64,000 bases of DNA. Source: Streptomyces hawaiiensis (lineage in GTDB: Bacteria > Actinomycetota > Actinomycetes > Streptomycetales > Streptomycetaceae). The stretch spans positions 2,976,001 through 3,040,000 of the forward strand of contig NZ_CP021978.1 of the NCBI RefSeq assembly GCF_004803895.1, in the 5' to 3' direction. The notes beneath the pieces were generated by a model. It was given only the letters and a program-made list of their open reading frames with translations, ran no database searches and had not been told where the DNA came from. Below, one piece after another: positions 41,011 to 52,985 of this stretch (position 1 is the stretch's first letter; each line of letters opens with the position of its first letter). Position numbers and translations under genes: made by a program.

Positions 41011-41958
41011 CTACTGCTCTTGCTGGTTCTGGCCGTCCACGGGGGCCTCGGCGGACGGCGTCACGGTCACCGTCACCGTCGGCCTCGGGGTGGGCTTGGG
41101 CTTGGGCGGGAGCACCGTGTCACGCGGGTCCTTCTTCGGCGCCTCGACGACGACACCGACGATGTCGAGCTTGGTGAAGGCGGTGTACGGCGTGACGTAG
41201 AGCGTGCGGGTCAGGCCGCCGCCGGAGGGGTCCACGCGGGAGACCACGCCGACGGGCACGCCGGGTACGAACGGCCGGTCGGCCTGGGAGCCGAAGGTGA
41301 CCAGGCGGTCGCCCTTCTTCACCTCCGCCTTGCCGTTGAGGAGTTCCACGCGCAGCGGGCGGTCGCCCTGTCCGGAGGCGAAGCCGAGCTCGTCGCCGGA
41401 CTCCATGCGGGTGCCGACCGTGAAGTCGGGGTCGCTGGCCAGCAGGACCGTGGCGGTGTTGGGGCCGACGGTGGTGACGCGGCCGACGAGCCCGTCCCCG
41501 TTCAGGACGGTCATGTCGCGTGTGATGCCGTCCTTGGCGCCGACGTCGATGGTGATGGTCCAGGAGAAGCCCTGCGCGGCTCCGATGGCGATGACCTCGG
41601 CACCCTTGATGCCGTACTGGCCCTGGCCGGCGATCTTCAGCATCTTGTCGAGCTGCTTGAGGCGGCTGCGGCTGCGGTCGTCGCTGCCGAGCCGCGCCTT
41701 CAGGGCCGCGTTCTCCTCTTCCAGCACGGCGAGCCGGTCGTGCCGCTCCCCGGAGTCGCGGATGGCGGAGACCGCGTTGCCGACCGGGTCGACCGCGGCC
41801 GAAACCCCGCTCTCGATCGGGCCGAAGACGGTTGCCGCGGCCTGCCGGGCACCGTCGACGGGCGAGTCCTCCCCGCCGCGGATGTCCACCGTGATCAGCG
41901 CGAACGCGACGGCGATCAGCAGCACCAGGAGCAGCCGGCTCTCTCGTGTGTCCCTCAC
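41011..41958 (-). CDS. mreC: Rod shape-determining protein MreC
   Basis: A 315-aa periplasmic-type scaffold anchored by one helix (LLLVLLIAVAFALITVDI, about 8-25). A coiled coil (DRLAVLEEENAALKARLG, about 72-90) precedes the beta-barrel MreC core, with VGAKDGITRDMTVLNGDGLVG (part, about 140-158) as the family signature. The C-terminal tail (about 275-315) is Pro/Lys/Thr-rich and ends in Gln/Glu. In S. coelicolor, MreC phosphorylation by a Ser/Thr kinase affects sporulation; the Thr-rich tail here is a candidate region (inference). GTG 41958 is the start. Confidence 0.95.
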   Translation of the reverse strand: MRDTRESRLLLVLLIAVAFALITVDIRGGEDSPVDGARQAAATVFGPIESGVSAAVDPVGNAVSAIRDSGERHDRLAVLEEENAALKARLGSDDRSRSRLKQLDKMLKIAGQGQYGIKGAEVIAIGAAQGFSWTITIDVGAKDGITRDMTVLNGDGLVGRVTTVGPNTATVLLASDPDFTVGTRMESGDELGFASGQGDRPLRVELLNGKAEVKKGDRLVTFGSQADRPFVPGVPVGVVSRVDPSGGGLTRTLYVTPYTAFTKLDIVGVVVEAPKKDPRDTVLPPKPKPTPRPTVTVTVTPSAEAPVDGQNQQEQ

Positions 41959-42102
41959 GTGCGGCGGCCGTGCCCTTCCTCATAGGAATTCGGGAAGCCC
42001 CAGGGAAACCCGAGGGGCTGCTATGTGGGAGCTTATGCAGCTGTATCAACGATCCGCCGTACGAGAGGAGATCGTCCCGTACGGCGGAATCGAAGAGTTA
42101 TG

Positions 42103-43134
42103 TCATCTGCGCGGTTGGGCGTCCAGCACCTGCTGGAGCGCCTCGAACTCCTCGACGCACTTTCCGGACCCGAGCGCCACACTGTCGAGGGGGTCCTCGG
42201 CGATGTGGATCGGCATGCCGGTCTCCCGGCGCAGCCGCTCGTCGAGGCCCCGCAGCAGCGCTCCGCCGCCGGTCAGAACGATTCCTCGGTCCATGATGTC
42301 GCCGGACAGCTCCGGCGGACACTTGTCGAGGGTCGTCTTGACGGCGTCGACGATCGCGTTGACCGGCTCCTCGATCGCCTTGCGGACTTCGGCGGCGGAG
42401 ATGACCACGGTCTTCGGCAGCCCGGAGACCAGGTCCCGGCCGCGGATTTCGGTGTGCTCGTCGGAGTCGAGGTCGTACGCCGAACCGATCGTGATCTTGA
42501 TCTGCTCGGCCGTGCGCTCACCCAGGAGGAGGGAGTACTCCTTCTTGATGTGCTGGATGATCGCGTTGTCCAGTTCGTCGCCCGCGACACGGATGGACTG
42601 GGCGGTGACGATGCCGCCGAGGGAGATGACCGCGACCTCCGTGGTGCCGCCGCCGATGTCGACCACCATGTTGCCCGTGGCCTCGTGGACCGGCAGGCCG
42701 GAGCCGATGGCCGCGGCCATGGGCTCCTCGATGATGTGCACCTGACGGGCGCCGGCCTGGGACGACGCCTCGATGACGGCGCGGCGCTCGACGCCCGTGA
42801 TGCCCGAGGGCACACAGACGACGACCCGCGGACGAGCCAGATACCGCCGCTTGTGGATCTTCAGGATGAAGTAGCGGAGCATCCGCTCGGTGATCTCGAA
42901 GTCGGCGATCACGCCGTCCTTCAGCGGACGAACGGCAACGATGTTGCCGGGCGTGCGCCCGATCATCTTCTTCGCTTCGGCACCGACCGCGAGGATGCCA
43001 CCGGTGTTGGTGTTGATCGCCACGACGGACGGCTCATTGAGTACGATCCCGCGACCCCTGACGTACACCAGCGTGTTGGCGGTCCCGAGGTCGACAGCCA
43101 TGTCACGGCCGATGAACGACATTGAGTTCCCCAT
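42103..43134 (-). CDS. mreB: Rod shape-determining protein MreB (actin-like)
   Basis: A 343-aa actin-like ATPase. [19 protein letters not shown] (about 9-27) is phosphate-1, [18 protein letters not shown] (about 165) is phosphate-2, and [13 protein letters not shown] (about 290) is the adenosine motif. In Streptomyces it assembles beneath septa and spore walls rather than guiding vegetative growth. ATG 43134 gives the length I recall for the S. coelicolor protein. ATG 43122 has a better ribosome site (GGGGA five bases upstream) and would remove four residues. It heads the mreBCD-pbp2-rodA string; the 263-base gap upstream should hold its promoter. Confidence 0.97.
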   Translation of the reverse strand: MGNSMSFIGRDMAVDLGTANTLVYVRGRGIVLNEPSVVAINTNTGGILAVGAEAKKMIGRTPGNIVAVRPLKDGVIADFEITERMLRYFILKIHKRRYLARPRVVVCVPSGITGVERRAVIEASSQAGARQVHIIEEPMAAAIGSGLPVHEATGNMVVDIGGGTTEVAVISLGGIVTAQSIRVAGDELDNAIIQHIKKEYSLLLGERTAEQIKITIGSAYDLDSDEHTEIRGRDLVSGLPKTVVISAAEVRKAIEEPVNAIVDAVKTTLDKCPPELSGDIMDRGIVLTGGGALLRGLDERLRRETGMPIHIAEDPLDSVALGSGKCVEEFEALQQVLDAQPRR

Positions 43135-43397
43135 CAGGATTCGTCTGGCCTTCCCACTAGCTTTTGAGGGCTTATCAGGTAGGCAAAGGTGGGTGCTGTG
43201 ACGTGAAGGCTTCCATCGTAGACGCGCCTTCGCGAACACTGCGGGAGGGTCTCCGCCATTGTCAGCAGATGCCGTCCGCATTCGCTTCTGGAGACGGGCG
43301 TTCGGGGACCATCGTTCCCTCGATCGCCACGCATATGCCGCAAAGTCCGGGGGCCTGGGCCCCCGGGCCTGCCGTATGTGCTGGTGGGGTGCGGACG

Positions 43398-43811
43398 CTA
43401 CGCCCGGCCGGGGAAGAAAATCTTCACCTCGCGCTCGGCGGACTCCTCGGAGTCGGAGGCGTGGATCAGGTTCTCCCGGACGATCACACCGAAGTCGCCG
43501 CGGATGGAGCCGGGCGCCGCGGCGATCGGGTCGGTCGGGCCGGCGAGTGCGCGCACGCCCTCGATGACCCGCTCACCCTCGACGATCATCGCAACGACCG
43601 GCCCGGAAGCCATGAACTCCACCAGCGGCTCGTAGAAGGGCTTGCCCTTGTGCTCGCCGTAGTGCTGCTCCAGCGTGTCCTGGTCCAGCGTGCGCAACTC
43701 CAGCGCGGTGATCGTCCAGCCCGCCTTGCGCTCGATGCGGCTGATGATCTCGCCGGTCAGACCACGACGGACGGCGTCGGGCTTGAGGAGGACGAGGGTG
43801 CGCTGGCTCAC
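43398..43811 (-). CDS. ndk: Nucleoside diphosphate kinase
   Basis: A 137-aa enzyme that transfers phosphate from ATP to other NDPs through a phosphohistidine. Features are [19 protein letters not shown] (about 5-23) and the active-site [13 protein letters not shown] (His about 115), with the IRGDFG strand upstream of it. Length is normal. It lies between mreB and the DUF4233-folC-valS string on the same strand. Confidence 0.97.
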   Translation of the reverse strand: MSQRTLVLLKPDAVRRGLTGEIISRIERKAGWTITALELRTLDQDTLEQHYGEHKGKPFYEPLVEFMASGPVVAMIVEGERVIEGVRALAGPTDPIAAAPGSIRGDFGVIVRENLIHASDSEESAEREVKIFFPGRA

Positions 43812-43880
43812 GACGGGCTCCTTGTGCGTACGTAAAGGTTTTGCGGTGGGACGAGATTACCCGGCGTGTCGGGGCGCTTG

Positions 43881-44237
43881 TTACGCAGCGTCAGGTGTGG
43901 AGGAGCTCGCCTGGGCCGCGAATCTCGCCTTGGCCTCGTCCACCTTCCGGCCGTAGTGCACCGACGCCCACCACAGGGCCGCGAAGATCGCACCCAGGAA
44001 GTACATGGTCGGGACGATGAAACCCGACGCGATGAGCGCGATCTGCAGCGCCCAGCCGAGGGCGACCCCGCCCGGACGCGTCACCAGGCCGCACAGCACC
44101 AGGCACAGGAACATCGCGATGCCGCTGACCGTCCACACGGTCGCCATGGACAGGTCGGGGTCCTTCATGGCGACCAGACCGGCGAATCCGATGACGAAGA
44201 ACTCGCCGATCAGCGTCGAAGAACAGAGCATGCGCAC
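43881..44237 (-). CDS. DUF4233 membrane protein
   Basis: About 118 aa with three to four hydrophobic helices (LIGEFFVIGFAGLVAM, about 9-24; WTVSGIAMFLCLVLCGL, about 36-52; LGWALQIALIASGFIVPTMYF, about 63-83; then FLGAIFAALWWAS). The Ala/Ser-rich end contains YGRKVDEAKARFAA. It matches the DUF4233 family encoded next to folC in actinobacteria. GTG 44237 begins just after the folC stop (44243-44245) and has GGGGAGGGG upstream, so it is the last gene of valS-folC-DUF4233. Function unknown; a transport or membrane accessory role is conceivable. Confidence 0.87.
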   Translation of the reverse strand: MRMLCSSTLIGEFFVIGFAGLVAMKDPDLSMATVWTVSGIAMFLCLVLCGLVTRPGGVALGWALQIALIASGFIVPTMYFLGAIFAALWWASVHYGRKVDEAKARFAAQASSSTPDAA

Positions 44238-44242
44238 GGGAC

Positions 44243-45766
44243 TCAGCCCCTCCCCAGGAGCAGTCGGGCCTCGCCGACGGTGATGACGGAACCGGTGACG
44301 AGCACACCGCCACCCGCGAACTCGCCTTCCTCCTCGGCCAGCGTGATGGCGGCTTCCAGCGCGTCGGGCAGCCGCGGCTCGACCTGGACGCGCTCCTCGC
44401 CGAACACCTCCACGGCGATACCGGCGAGCTCGTCGGCGTCCATCGCGCGGTGGCTGGAGTTCTGCGTGACCACGACCTCGGCGAACACCGGCTCGAAGGC
44501 CTCCAGCAGCCCCCGTACGTTCTTGTCGCCGCTCGCGCCGACCACGCCGATGAGGCGGCTGAACTGGAACGCCTCCCCGACCGCCTCGGCCGCCGCCCGG
44601 GCACCCGCCGGGTTGTGGGCGGCGTCCAGCACGACCGTCGGCGACCGGCGCACGACCTCCAGCCGGCCCGGCGAAGCCACGGCGGCGAAGGCCTTGCGGA
44701 CCGTGTCCAGGTCCAGCGCGTCGGCCCGCTGCGCGCCGACGCCGAAGAACGCCTCGACGGCGGCGAGCGCGACGGCCGCGTTGTGCGCCTGGTGCGCGCC
44801 GTGCAGCGGCAGGTACACCTCGCGGTACTCGCCGCCCAGCCCGCGCAGCGTCATCAACTGCCCGCCGACGGCCACCTGCCGCTCGACGACACCGAACTCC
44901 AGCCCTTCGCGGGCCACGGTCGCGTCCACCTCGACGGCCTTCTTCAGCAGCACCTGCGCCGCGTCGACCGGCTGCTGCGCCATGATGACCGTCGCACCCT
45001 GCTTGATGATGCCGGCCTTCTCCGTGGCGATCTCGGCGTGCGTGCTGCCGAGCCGGTCGGTGTGGTCGAGGTCTATCGGCGTGACGACGGCGACGTCCCC
45101 GTCGATCACGTTCGTGGCGTCCCAGGAGCCGCCCATGCCGACCTCGACGACGCCGACGTCCACGGGGGCGTCGGCGAACGCCGCGTACGCCATGCCGGTG
45201 AGCACCTCGAAGAAGGACAGCCGGTACTCCTGCGCGGCGTCGACCATCTCCACGTAGGGCTTGATGTCCTGGTACGTCTCGATGAACCGCTCGGGCGGGA
45301 TGGGCGCGCCGTCGAGGCTGATGCGCTCGGTGATCGACTGCACGTGGGGAGAGGTGTAGCGGCCGGTGCGCAGCTCGAAGGCGCCGAGCAGGGCCTCGAT
45401 CATGCGGGCCGTGGAGGTCTTGCCGTTCGTCCCCGTGATGTGGATCGACGGGTACGACCGCTGCGGCTCCCCCAGCACGTCCATCAGCGCGGCGATACGG
45501 CTGACGGACGGCTCCAGCTTGGTCTCGCCCCACCGGGTGGCGAGCTCTGTCTCCACCTCGCGCAGGGCCTTGTCGACCTCGGGGTCGGCGGGGCGCGTGG
45601 GGATGTCGGCGTCGGGCGGGCCGCCCTGGGTGCGCAGCGTTCGGCTGCCGGCCTCGATGACCGCGAGGTCGGGGTCGCGGGTGGTCTCCTCCGCGATGAT
45701 CTCGTCGAAGGTGTTGAGGGGGTCGGGCTGGTCGTCGGCGTTGTGGTCTGGAGGGAGCTCGCTCAC
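44243..45766 (-). CDS. folC: Bifunctional folylpolyglutamate synthase / dihydrofolate synthase
   Basis: A 507-aa Mur-ligase-family enzyme that adds glutamate to dihydropteroate and extends folate polyglutamates. The P-loop is IHITGTNGKTSTARM (about 108), EVGMGGSWDATN (about 186) is the folylpolyglutamate synthase signature, and VVLDAAHNPAGARAA (about 376) is the Mur-ligase C-terminal motif. The first 60 residues form an acidic extension typical of actinobacteria. GTG 45766 starts the gene, followed directly by DUF4233. Confidence 0.96.
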   Translation of the reverse strand: MSELPPDHNADDQPDPLNTFDEIIAEETTRDPDLAVIEAGSRTLRTQGGPPDADIPTRPADPEVDKALREVETELATRWGETKLEPSVSRIAALMDVLGEPQRSYPSIHITGTNGKTSTARMIEALLGAFELRTGRYTSPHVQSITERISLDGAPIPPERFIETYQDIKPYVEMVDAAQEYRLSFFEVLTGMAYAAFADAPVDVGVVEVGMGGSWDATNVIDGDVAVVTPIDLDHTDRLGSTHAEIATEKAGIIKQGATVIMAQQPVDAAQVLLKKAVEVDATVAREGLEFGVVERQVAVGGQLMTLRGLGGEYREVYLPLHGAHQAHNAAVALAAVEAFFGVGAQRADALDLDTVRKAFAAVASPGRLEVVRRSPTVVLDAAHNPAGARAAAEAVGEAFQFSRLIGVVGASGDKNVRGLLEAFEPVFAEVVVTQNSSHRAMDADELAGIAVEVFGEERVQVEPRLPDALEAAITLAEEEGEFAGGGVLVTGSVITVGEARLLLGRG

Positions 45767-45843
45767 GGGGCCAGTCTACGGAGACCGACTGACATTGCTT
45801 GCGGTGGCTTATGTCCCTGGGCGGCTGCGCGTCCGTGGGGGGT

Positions 45844-45875
45844 CGCTCGCACAGTCCCCCGCGCCCCTGAAAAGC
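45844..45875. repeat. Dispersed Streptomyces intergenic repeat, copy 1
   Basis: The core CGCACAGTCCCCCGCGCCCC with a T/G-rich flank matches the copy at 52882-52905 apart from a few positions. Similar GCGCAGTTCCCCGCGCCCCT elements are, as I recall, abundant between genes in Streptomyces. It lies between folC and the valS terminator. Confidence 0.6.
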
Positions 45876-45900
45876 AGGTACACGCCCCCGAGTCACGTCT

Positions 45901-45933
45901 GAGGCCCCCGGGCCTGACGGCTCCGGGGGCCTC
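45901..45933 (-). terminator. Terminator of valS
   Basis: GAGGCCCCCGG (45901-45911) pairs with CCGGGGGCCTC (45923-45933), an 11-bp GC stem 18 bases after the valS stop on the minus strand. Confidence 0.8.
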
Positions 45934-45950
45934 ACACACCGTACGTATCG

Positions 45951-48581
<2,631 letters not shown>

Positions 48582-48719
48582 GCGGGTCAGTTTAGAGGTG
48601 TCACCGCCCCGTCCCGAAACGCGTTTGCTTCGTAACGGTGGGGGGCCCGATGCCATGCACACGACGGGTCTGCGCCAGGATGTCCGGAACACATAAGCAT
48701 CTGGAGGGGAACCCAGAAC

Positions 48720-49676
48720 ATGAGCTACAACCAGCCGGGCCCGTACGGCGGACAGCCCCAGCAGCCCGGTCCGTACGGCCACCCCGGTCCGTACGGCCAG
48801 CCGCCGCAGGCGCCCCAGCCTGGTTACGGCTACCCGCAGCAGGCCCCTCCGCCCCAGCCCGGCTACGGCTACCCGCAGCAGCCCCCGCAGGGCGTCCCGC
48901 CCCAGCAGGCCCCTTACGGCCAGCAGCCCCCGTACGGCCAGCAGCCGCCCTACGGTCAGCAGCCCCAGTACGGCGTCCCCCAGCCCCCGGCCCCGGGCGG
49001 GGGCAAGAAGAAGACCGGCCTCGTCATCGGCGCGGTCGCGGTCGTGGCGGCCATCGGTGTGGGCGCGTACTTCGTGATCGGCGGGGGTGGCGGCGGCCTG
49101 GAGGACGACGGGCCGCACAAGCTGGCTACGCCGGCGACCGTGCTCAGCGAGTACAAGCGCACCACGAAGGACGGGCAGACCGCCTCCGACGACTTGACGT
49201 CGGAGCTGGAGAAGAGCGGCGTCAAGAACGCCAAGTCCGCGGCGGCCCTCTACTCCACGGTGGACCTGAGCGACTACGACCCCGACGATCCGTCGTCCGA
49301 GGCGAAGATGGCAACGGCCAAGACCCTTTCGGTGGCCGGTGCCTATGGTGAGATCTCCGACCCGGAGGCGACTCTGGATCTGTTCCTCGCCAACTTCAAG
49401 AAGTCGGCCGAGAAGGAGTCCTCCACCGGATCCGACAAGCCCGAGCTGATCGGCGAGCCCGAGGCGGCGGATCTCGACGGCGCGGTCATGAAGTGCCAGT
49501 CGCTCAAGGGGCAGGACCAGCGGACCAAGACGGAGAAGACCAACTGGTTCTGCGCGTGGGCCGACTACAGCACGATCGCCGTCGTGTCGCCGGGTGAGGC
49601 ATCCCAGGGCGTCACGAAGGACGTGGCGATCGACCTCACCACCAAGGCCCGCAAGGAAGTCCGCGTCAAGGTCTGA
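48720..49676 (+). CDS. Membrane-anchored exported protein with YGQ/PPY-rich N-terminus
   Basis: A 318-aa protein. Residues 1-97 are low-complexity, made of [13 protein letters not shown] and GPYG repeats. One membrane helix ([21 protein letters not shown], about 101-121) is followed by an outside domain (about 130-318) with one pair of cysteines (MKCQSLKG and NWFCAWAD). This layout, cytoplasmic disordered tail plus small exported domain, is common for Streptomyces membrane proteins of unknown function. ATG 48720 has GGAGGGG upstream. It is divergent from valS and convergent with clpX. I cannot name a function. Confidence 0.83.
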   Translation: MSYNQPGPYGGQPQQPGPYGHPGPYGQPPQAPQPGYGYPQQAPPPQPGYGYPQQPPQGVPPQQAPYGQQPPYGQQPPYGQQPQYGVPQPPAPGGGKKKTGLVIGAVAVVAAIGVGAYFVIGGGGGGLEDDGPHKLATPATVLSEYKRTTKDGQTASDDLTSELEKSGVKNAKSAAALYSTVDLSDYDPDDPSSEAKMATAKTLSVAGAYGEISDPEATLDLFLANFKKSAEKESSTGSDKPELIGEPEAADLDGAVMKCQSLKGQDQRTKTEKTNWFCAWADYSTIAVVSPGEASQGVTKDVAIDLTTKARKEVRVKV

Positions 49677-49687
49677 CGCCGGCAACG

Positions 49688-49723
49688 ACGAAGGCGCCCA
49701 GCAACTGTGCCGGGCGCCTTCGT
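49688..49723. terminator. Bidirectional terminator between 48720 gene and clpX
   Basis: ACGAAGGCGCCC (49688-49699) pairs with GGGCGCCTTCGT (49712-49723), a 12-bp perfect stem in the 60-base gap between two convergent stop codons. Confidence 0.85.
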
Positions 49724-49736
49724 GTGAAGTGGGTGA

Positions 49737-51023
49737 CTAGGCCGTCTTCTGCTCCCCCGGCCCACGTCCCCGCGCATCCCGCGGGATCAGCGTCGGGTTG
49801 ACGTTCGACTGGACGACGTCCGCCGTGATGACGACCCGGGCCACGTCCTTGCGGGACGGGACCTCGTACATCACGCCCTGGAGGACCTCCTCCATGATGG
49901 CGCGCAGGCCGCGCGCGCCGGTCTGGCGGAGGATGGCCTGGTCGGCGATCGCCTCGAGGGCCTCGCGCTCGAAGTCCAGCTCCACGCCGTCGAGTTCGAA
50001 GAGGCGCTCGTACTGCTTGACGAGCGCGTTGCGCGGCTCGACCAGGATCTGGAGCAGCGCCTCGCGGTCGAGGTTGTGGACCGAGGTGATGACCGGGAGG
50101 CGGCCGATGAACTCGGGGATCATGCCGAACTTGACCAAATCCTCCGGCATGACCTCCTGGAACTGGTCCTTGGACTCCATCTCGCGCTTGGAGCGGATCT
50201 GCGCGCCGAAGCCGATGCCCTTGGCACCGGCCCGGGACTCGATGATCTTCTCCAGCCCGGAGAAGGCGCCGCCCACGATGAACAGCACGTTCGTCGTGTC
50301 GATCTGGATGAACTCCTGGTGGGGGTGCTTACGGCCGCCCTGCGGCGGGACCGAGGCGGTGGTGCCCTCCAGGATCTTCAGCAGCGCCTGCTGGACGCCC
50401 TCGCCCGAGACGTCGCGCGTGATCGAGGGGTTTTCACTCTTCCTCGCGACCTTGTCGATCTCGTCGATGTAGATGATCCCGGTCTCGGCCTTCTTGACGT
50501 CGTAATCGGCCGCCTGGATCAGCTTGAGCAGGATGTTCTCGACGTCCTCGCCGACGTATCCCGCCTCCGTGAGGGCCGTGGCGTCGGCGATCGCGAAGGG
50601 GACGTTCAGCATGCGCGCGAGGGTCTGCGCGAGGAGGGTCTTGCCGGAGCCCGTGGGGCCGAGGAGCAGGATGTTGGACTTCGCCAACTCGATGGCGTCG
50701 TCGCGGCCGTTCGCCCCGCCGTTCTCGCCGGCCTGGACTCGCTTGTAGTGGTTGTACACCGCTACGGAGAGGGCCTTCTTGGCGGCCTCCTGGCCGACCA
50801 CATAGCCCTCGAGGAACTCGTAGATCTCACGAGGCTTCGGGAGCTCCTCCCAGCGGACCTCGCTGGTCTCAGCGAGTTCTTCCTCGATGATCTCGTTGCA
50901 GAGGTCGATGCACTCGTCGCAGATGTACACACCGGGCCCTGCGATGAGCTTCTTGACCTGCTTCTGGCTCTTGCCGCAGAACGAGCACTTGAGCAGATCG
51001 CCGCCGTCACCGATGCGTGCCAC
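49737..51023 (-). CDS. clpX: ATP-dependent unfoldase ClpX
   Basis: A 428-aa AAA+ protein that unfolds substrates and feeds them to ClpP. A C4 zinc domain opens it ([11 protein letters not shown] and [10 protein letters not shown], about 14-43). The ATPase core has [15 protein letters not shown] (Walker A, about 121), [12 protein letters not shown] (Walker B, about 186), and [13 protein letters not shown]. Length is typical. The gene lies downstream of clpP1-clpP2 on the same strand with a 180-base gap, so it may have its own promoter as well. Confidence 0.98.
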   Translation of the reverse strand: MARIGDGGDLLKCSFCGKSQKQVKKLIAGPGVYICDECIDLCNEIIEEELAETSEVRWEELPKPREIYEFLEGYVVGQEAAKKALSVAVYNHYKRVQAGENGGANGRDDAIELAKSNILLLGPTGSGKTLLAQTLARMLNVPFAIADATALTEAGYVGEDVENILLKLIQAADYDVKKAETGIIYIDEIDKVARKSENPSITRDVSGEGVQQALLKILEGTTASVPPQGGRKHPHQEFIQIDTTNVLFIVGGAFSGLEKIIESRAGAKGIGFGAQIRSKREMESKDQFQEVMPEDLVKFGMIPEFIGRLPVITSVHNLDREALLQILVEPRNALVKQYERLFELDGVELDFEREALEAIADQAILRQTGARGLRAIMEEVLQGVMYEVPSRKDVARVVITADVVQSNVNPTLIPRDARGRGPGEQKTA

Positions 51024-51204
51024 GGTGTGCTTCCCCTTCGCCTGGGAGACTCCTGGACGTCAACGTCCAGCGGACTCCTGGTGCTGCCTTATGTCCGACG
51101 GTACCTTGCCGGGCCCCCCGTCCGGGCCCCCCTTGGCGCGGTTCGCTTTGACGTGAACCGAGCCAAACCATGCCAAGGGGCGGCAGACGATACAGCCTCT
51201 CGCC

Positions 51205-51912
51205 TCAGCGCAGGCTCGAGTTGTCCATCTTCCGGGTGCTGATGACCTGGTCGATCAGGCCGTAGCTCAGCGCGTCCTCGGCCGTGAGGATCTTGTCGCG
51301 CTCGATGTCCTCGCGGATCTTCTCGACCGGCGTGGTGGAGTGCTTGGCCAGCATGTCCTCCAGCTGCGAGCGCATCCGCAGGATCTCGTTCGCGGCGATC
51401 TCCAGGTCGGAGACCTGACCGCGGCCGGTCTCGCTGTACGGCTGGTGGATCAGCACACGCGCGTTCGGCAGGGCCATGCGCTTGCCCGGCGTACCGGCGG
51501 CCAGCAGGACGGCGGCGGCGGAGGCCGCCTGGCCCATGCAGACCGTCTGGACGTCCGGCTTCACGTACTGCATCGTGTCGTAGATCGCGGTGAGCGCCGT
51601 GAAGGAGCCGCCGGGGCTGTTGATGTACACCGAGATGTCACGGTCGGGGTCCATCGACTCCAGGCACAGCAGCTGTGCCATGACGTCGTTGGCGGAGGCG
51701 TCGTCGATCTGGACGCCGAGGAAGATCACGCGCTCCTCGAAGAGCTTCGCGTACGGGTCGTACTCGCGGATGCCCTGGGAGGTGCGCTCGACGAAGCGGG
51801 GAATGATGTAGCGGGACTCGGCCTGCGGGCCGGTGTAGCGGCCCTGGGAGGCGCTCATGTCCTGCACGGCGTGCATACGGTCGTAGATCCCGCTGCCGGG
51901 GAACTGGTTCAC
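51205..51912 (-). CDS. clpP2: ATP-dependent Clp protease proteolytic subunit ClpP2
   Basis: About 235 aa. The serine protease subunit shows [19 protein letters not shown], the nucleophile in [16 protein letters not shown] (Ser about 131), and the catalytic His in [14 protein letters not shown] 51912 is chosen for its AGGAG site five bases upstream; the alternative internal ATGs would remove the processed N-terminus. In actinobacteria ClpP1 and ClpP2 form a mixed double ring active with ClpX or ClpC. It follows clpP1 by 112 bases in the same operon. Confidence 0.96.
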   Translation of the reverse strand: MNQFPGSGIYDRMHAVQDMSASQGRYTGPQAESRYIIPRFVERTSQGIREYDPYAKLFEERVIFLGVQIDDASANDVMAQLLCLESMDPDRDISVYINSPGGSFTALTAIYDTMQYVKPDVQTVCMGQAASAAAVLLAAGTPGKRMALPNARVLIHQPYSETGRGQVSDLEIAANEILRMRSQLEDMLAKHSTTPVEKIREDIERDKILTAEDALSYGLIDQVISTRKMDNSSLR

Positions 51913-52024
51913 GGTGTCTCCTGAGAAGGGGCTGAGGCGGTCGGCTGGGGCTGTCTGGGGTCGCTCGGGGCCCGGGAAGGGCTCCGTGGGCCTCACGGGG
52001 CGCCACAGGCCCCGTGGGGACCGC

Positions 52025-52642
52025 TCAGGCCCCGGTGCCGCCGCCGCCCGGCATACCGGCGGCCGTCGTCATCACGTCGTCGATGAGGCCGTACTCCTTG
52101 GCCTCGAAGGCGTCGAACCAGCGGTCGCGGTCCGAGTCGCGGGTGATCTGCTCGATCGTCTGGCCGGTGTGCTGGGAGGTCAGCTCGGCCATGCGCTTCT
52201 TGGTGTGCAGCAGCCGCTCGGCGTGGATCTTGATGTCCGAGGCCGAGCCGGCGAGGCCGGCGGAGGGCTGATGGATCAGAATCTCGGCGTTCGGCAGCGC
52301 GAAGCGCTTGCCGGGGGTGCCCGCGCTGAGCAGGAACTGGCCCATCGAGGCTGCCAGGCCCATGGCGATGGTCACCACGTCGTTCTTGATGTACTGCATG
52401 GTGTCGTAGATCGCCATGCCCGCCGTGATCGAACCGCCGGGGCTGTTGATGTACAGGTAGATGTCCTTCTCCGGGTCGGAGGCAAGGAGCAGCAACTGTG
52501 CGGTGATCTTGTTCGCGATGTCGTCGTCGACCGGCTGGCCGAGGAAGATGATCCGCTCGTTGAGCAGCCGGTTGTAGACCTGGTCACCGAGGCCACCACC
52601 GATGGAAGGCTCGCCGGCGGCTGAGGGCATCAGATTCGTCAC
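52025..52642 (-). CDS. clpP1: ATP-dependent Clp protease proteolytic subunit ClpP1
   Basis: About 205 aa. It has [20 protein letters not shown], nucleophile Ser about 99 in [16 protein letters not shown], and the catalytic His in [11 protein letters not shown] (about 124). GTG 52642 has AGGTGG upstream; a longer start at 52684 is possible, and ATG 52630 a shorter one. It is the first gene of the clpP1-clpP2 operon. A sequence fitting the ClgR consensus lies about 140 bases upstream (52783-52796), matching known activation of clpP1P2 by ClgR in Streptomyces. Confidence 0.95.
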   Translation of the reverse strand: MTNLMPSAAGEPSIGGGLGDQVYNRLLNERIIFLGQPVDDDIANKITAQLLLLASDPEKDIYLYINSPGGSITAGMAIYDTMQYIKNDVVTIAMGLAASMGQFLLSAGTPGKRFALPNAEILIHQPSAGLAGSASDIKIHAERLLHTKKRMAELTSQHTGQTIEQITRDSDRDRWFDAFEAKEYGLIDDVMTTAAGMPGGGGTGA

Positions 52643-52782
52643 GTATCCACCTGCTCGTCTTACGACGGCGCCGGGCCGTCTCACGTTTCCCTAGGGGCTA
52701 GGAGCCGTTCGGGGACTCCACTGCCCTCGTATTCATGGACCCTAACGCGCGGGTCCCTTCGGGGAATCCCGGGAATGGGAGT

Positions 52783-52796
52783 GTTCGCCGGGGGCG
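52783..52796. promoter_or_regulatory. Candidate ClgR-binding site upstream of clpP1
   Basis: GTTCGC-CGGGG-GCG matches the GTTCGC-N5-GCG consensus described for the activator ClgR, which controls clpP1P2 in Streptomyces. It lies 141 bases upstream of the clpP1 start codon. Confidence 0.65.
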
Positions 52797-52881
52797 TAGC
52801 GCGCGGGGCTCCGCCGGGGGCCGTGCGGTCTCGTCGAGGGTGGTGCGGAAATCACCGGGCCGCAGGCGGGTGGGGGCTTGT

Positions 52882-52905
52882 CGCACGGTTCCCCGCGCCC
52901 CTGGA
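52882..52905. repeat. Dispersed Streptomyces intergenic repeat, copy 2
   Basis: CGCACGGTTCCCCGCGCCCC repeats the core found at 45844-45875 with two substitutions in the first 20 bases. It lies between the ClgR-like site and the tig terminator. Confidence 0.6.
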
Positions 52906-52930
52906 GTGCGCTGGCCCCTGTGGGCGGCAA

Positions 52931-52960
52931 GAAGGCCCTGGGGCGCACCCCAGGGCCTTC
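52931..52960 (-). terminator. Terminator of tig
   Basis: GAAGGCCCTGGGG (52931-52943) pairs perfectly with CCCCAGGGCCTTC (52948-52960) around a CGCA loop, 26 bases after the tig stop codon on the minus strand. Confidence 0.9.
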
Positions 52961-52985
52961 CTCACAACCTCACCGACGCCGGGAC

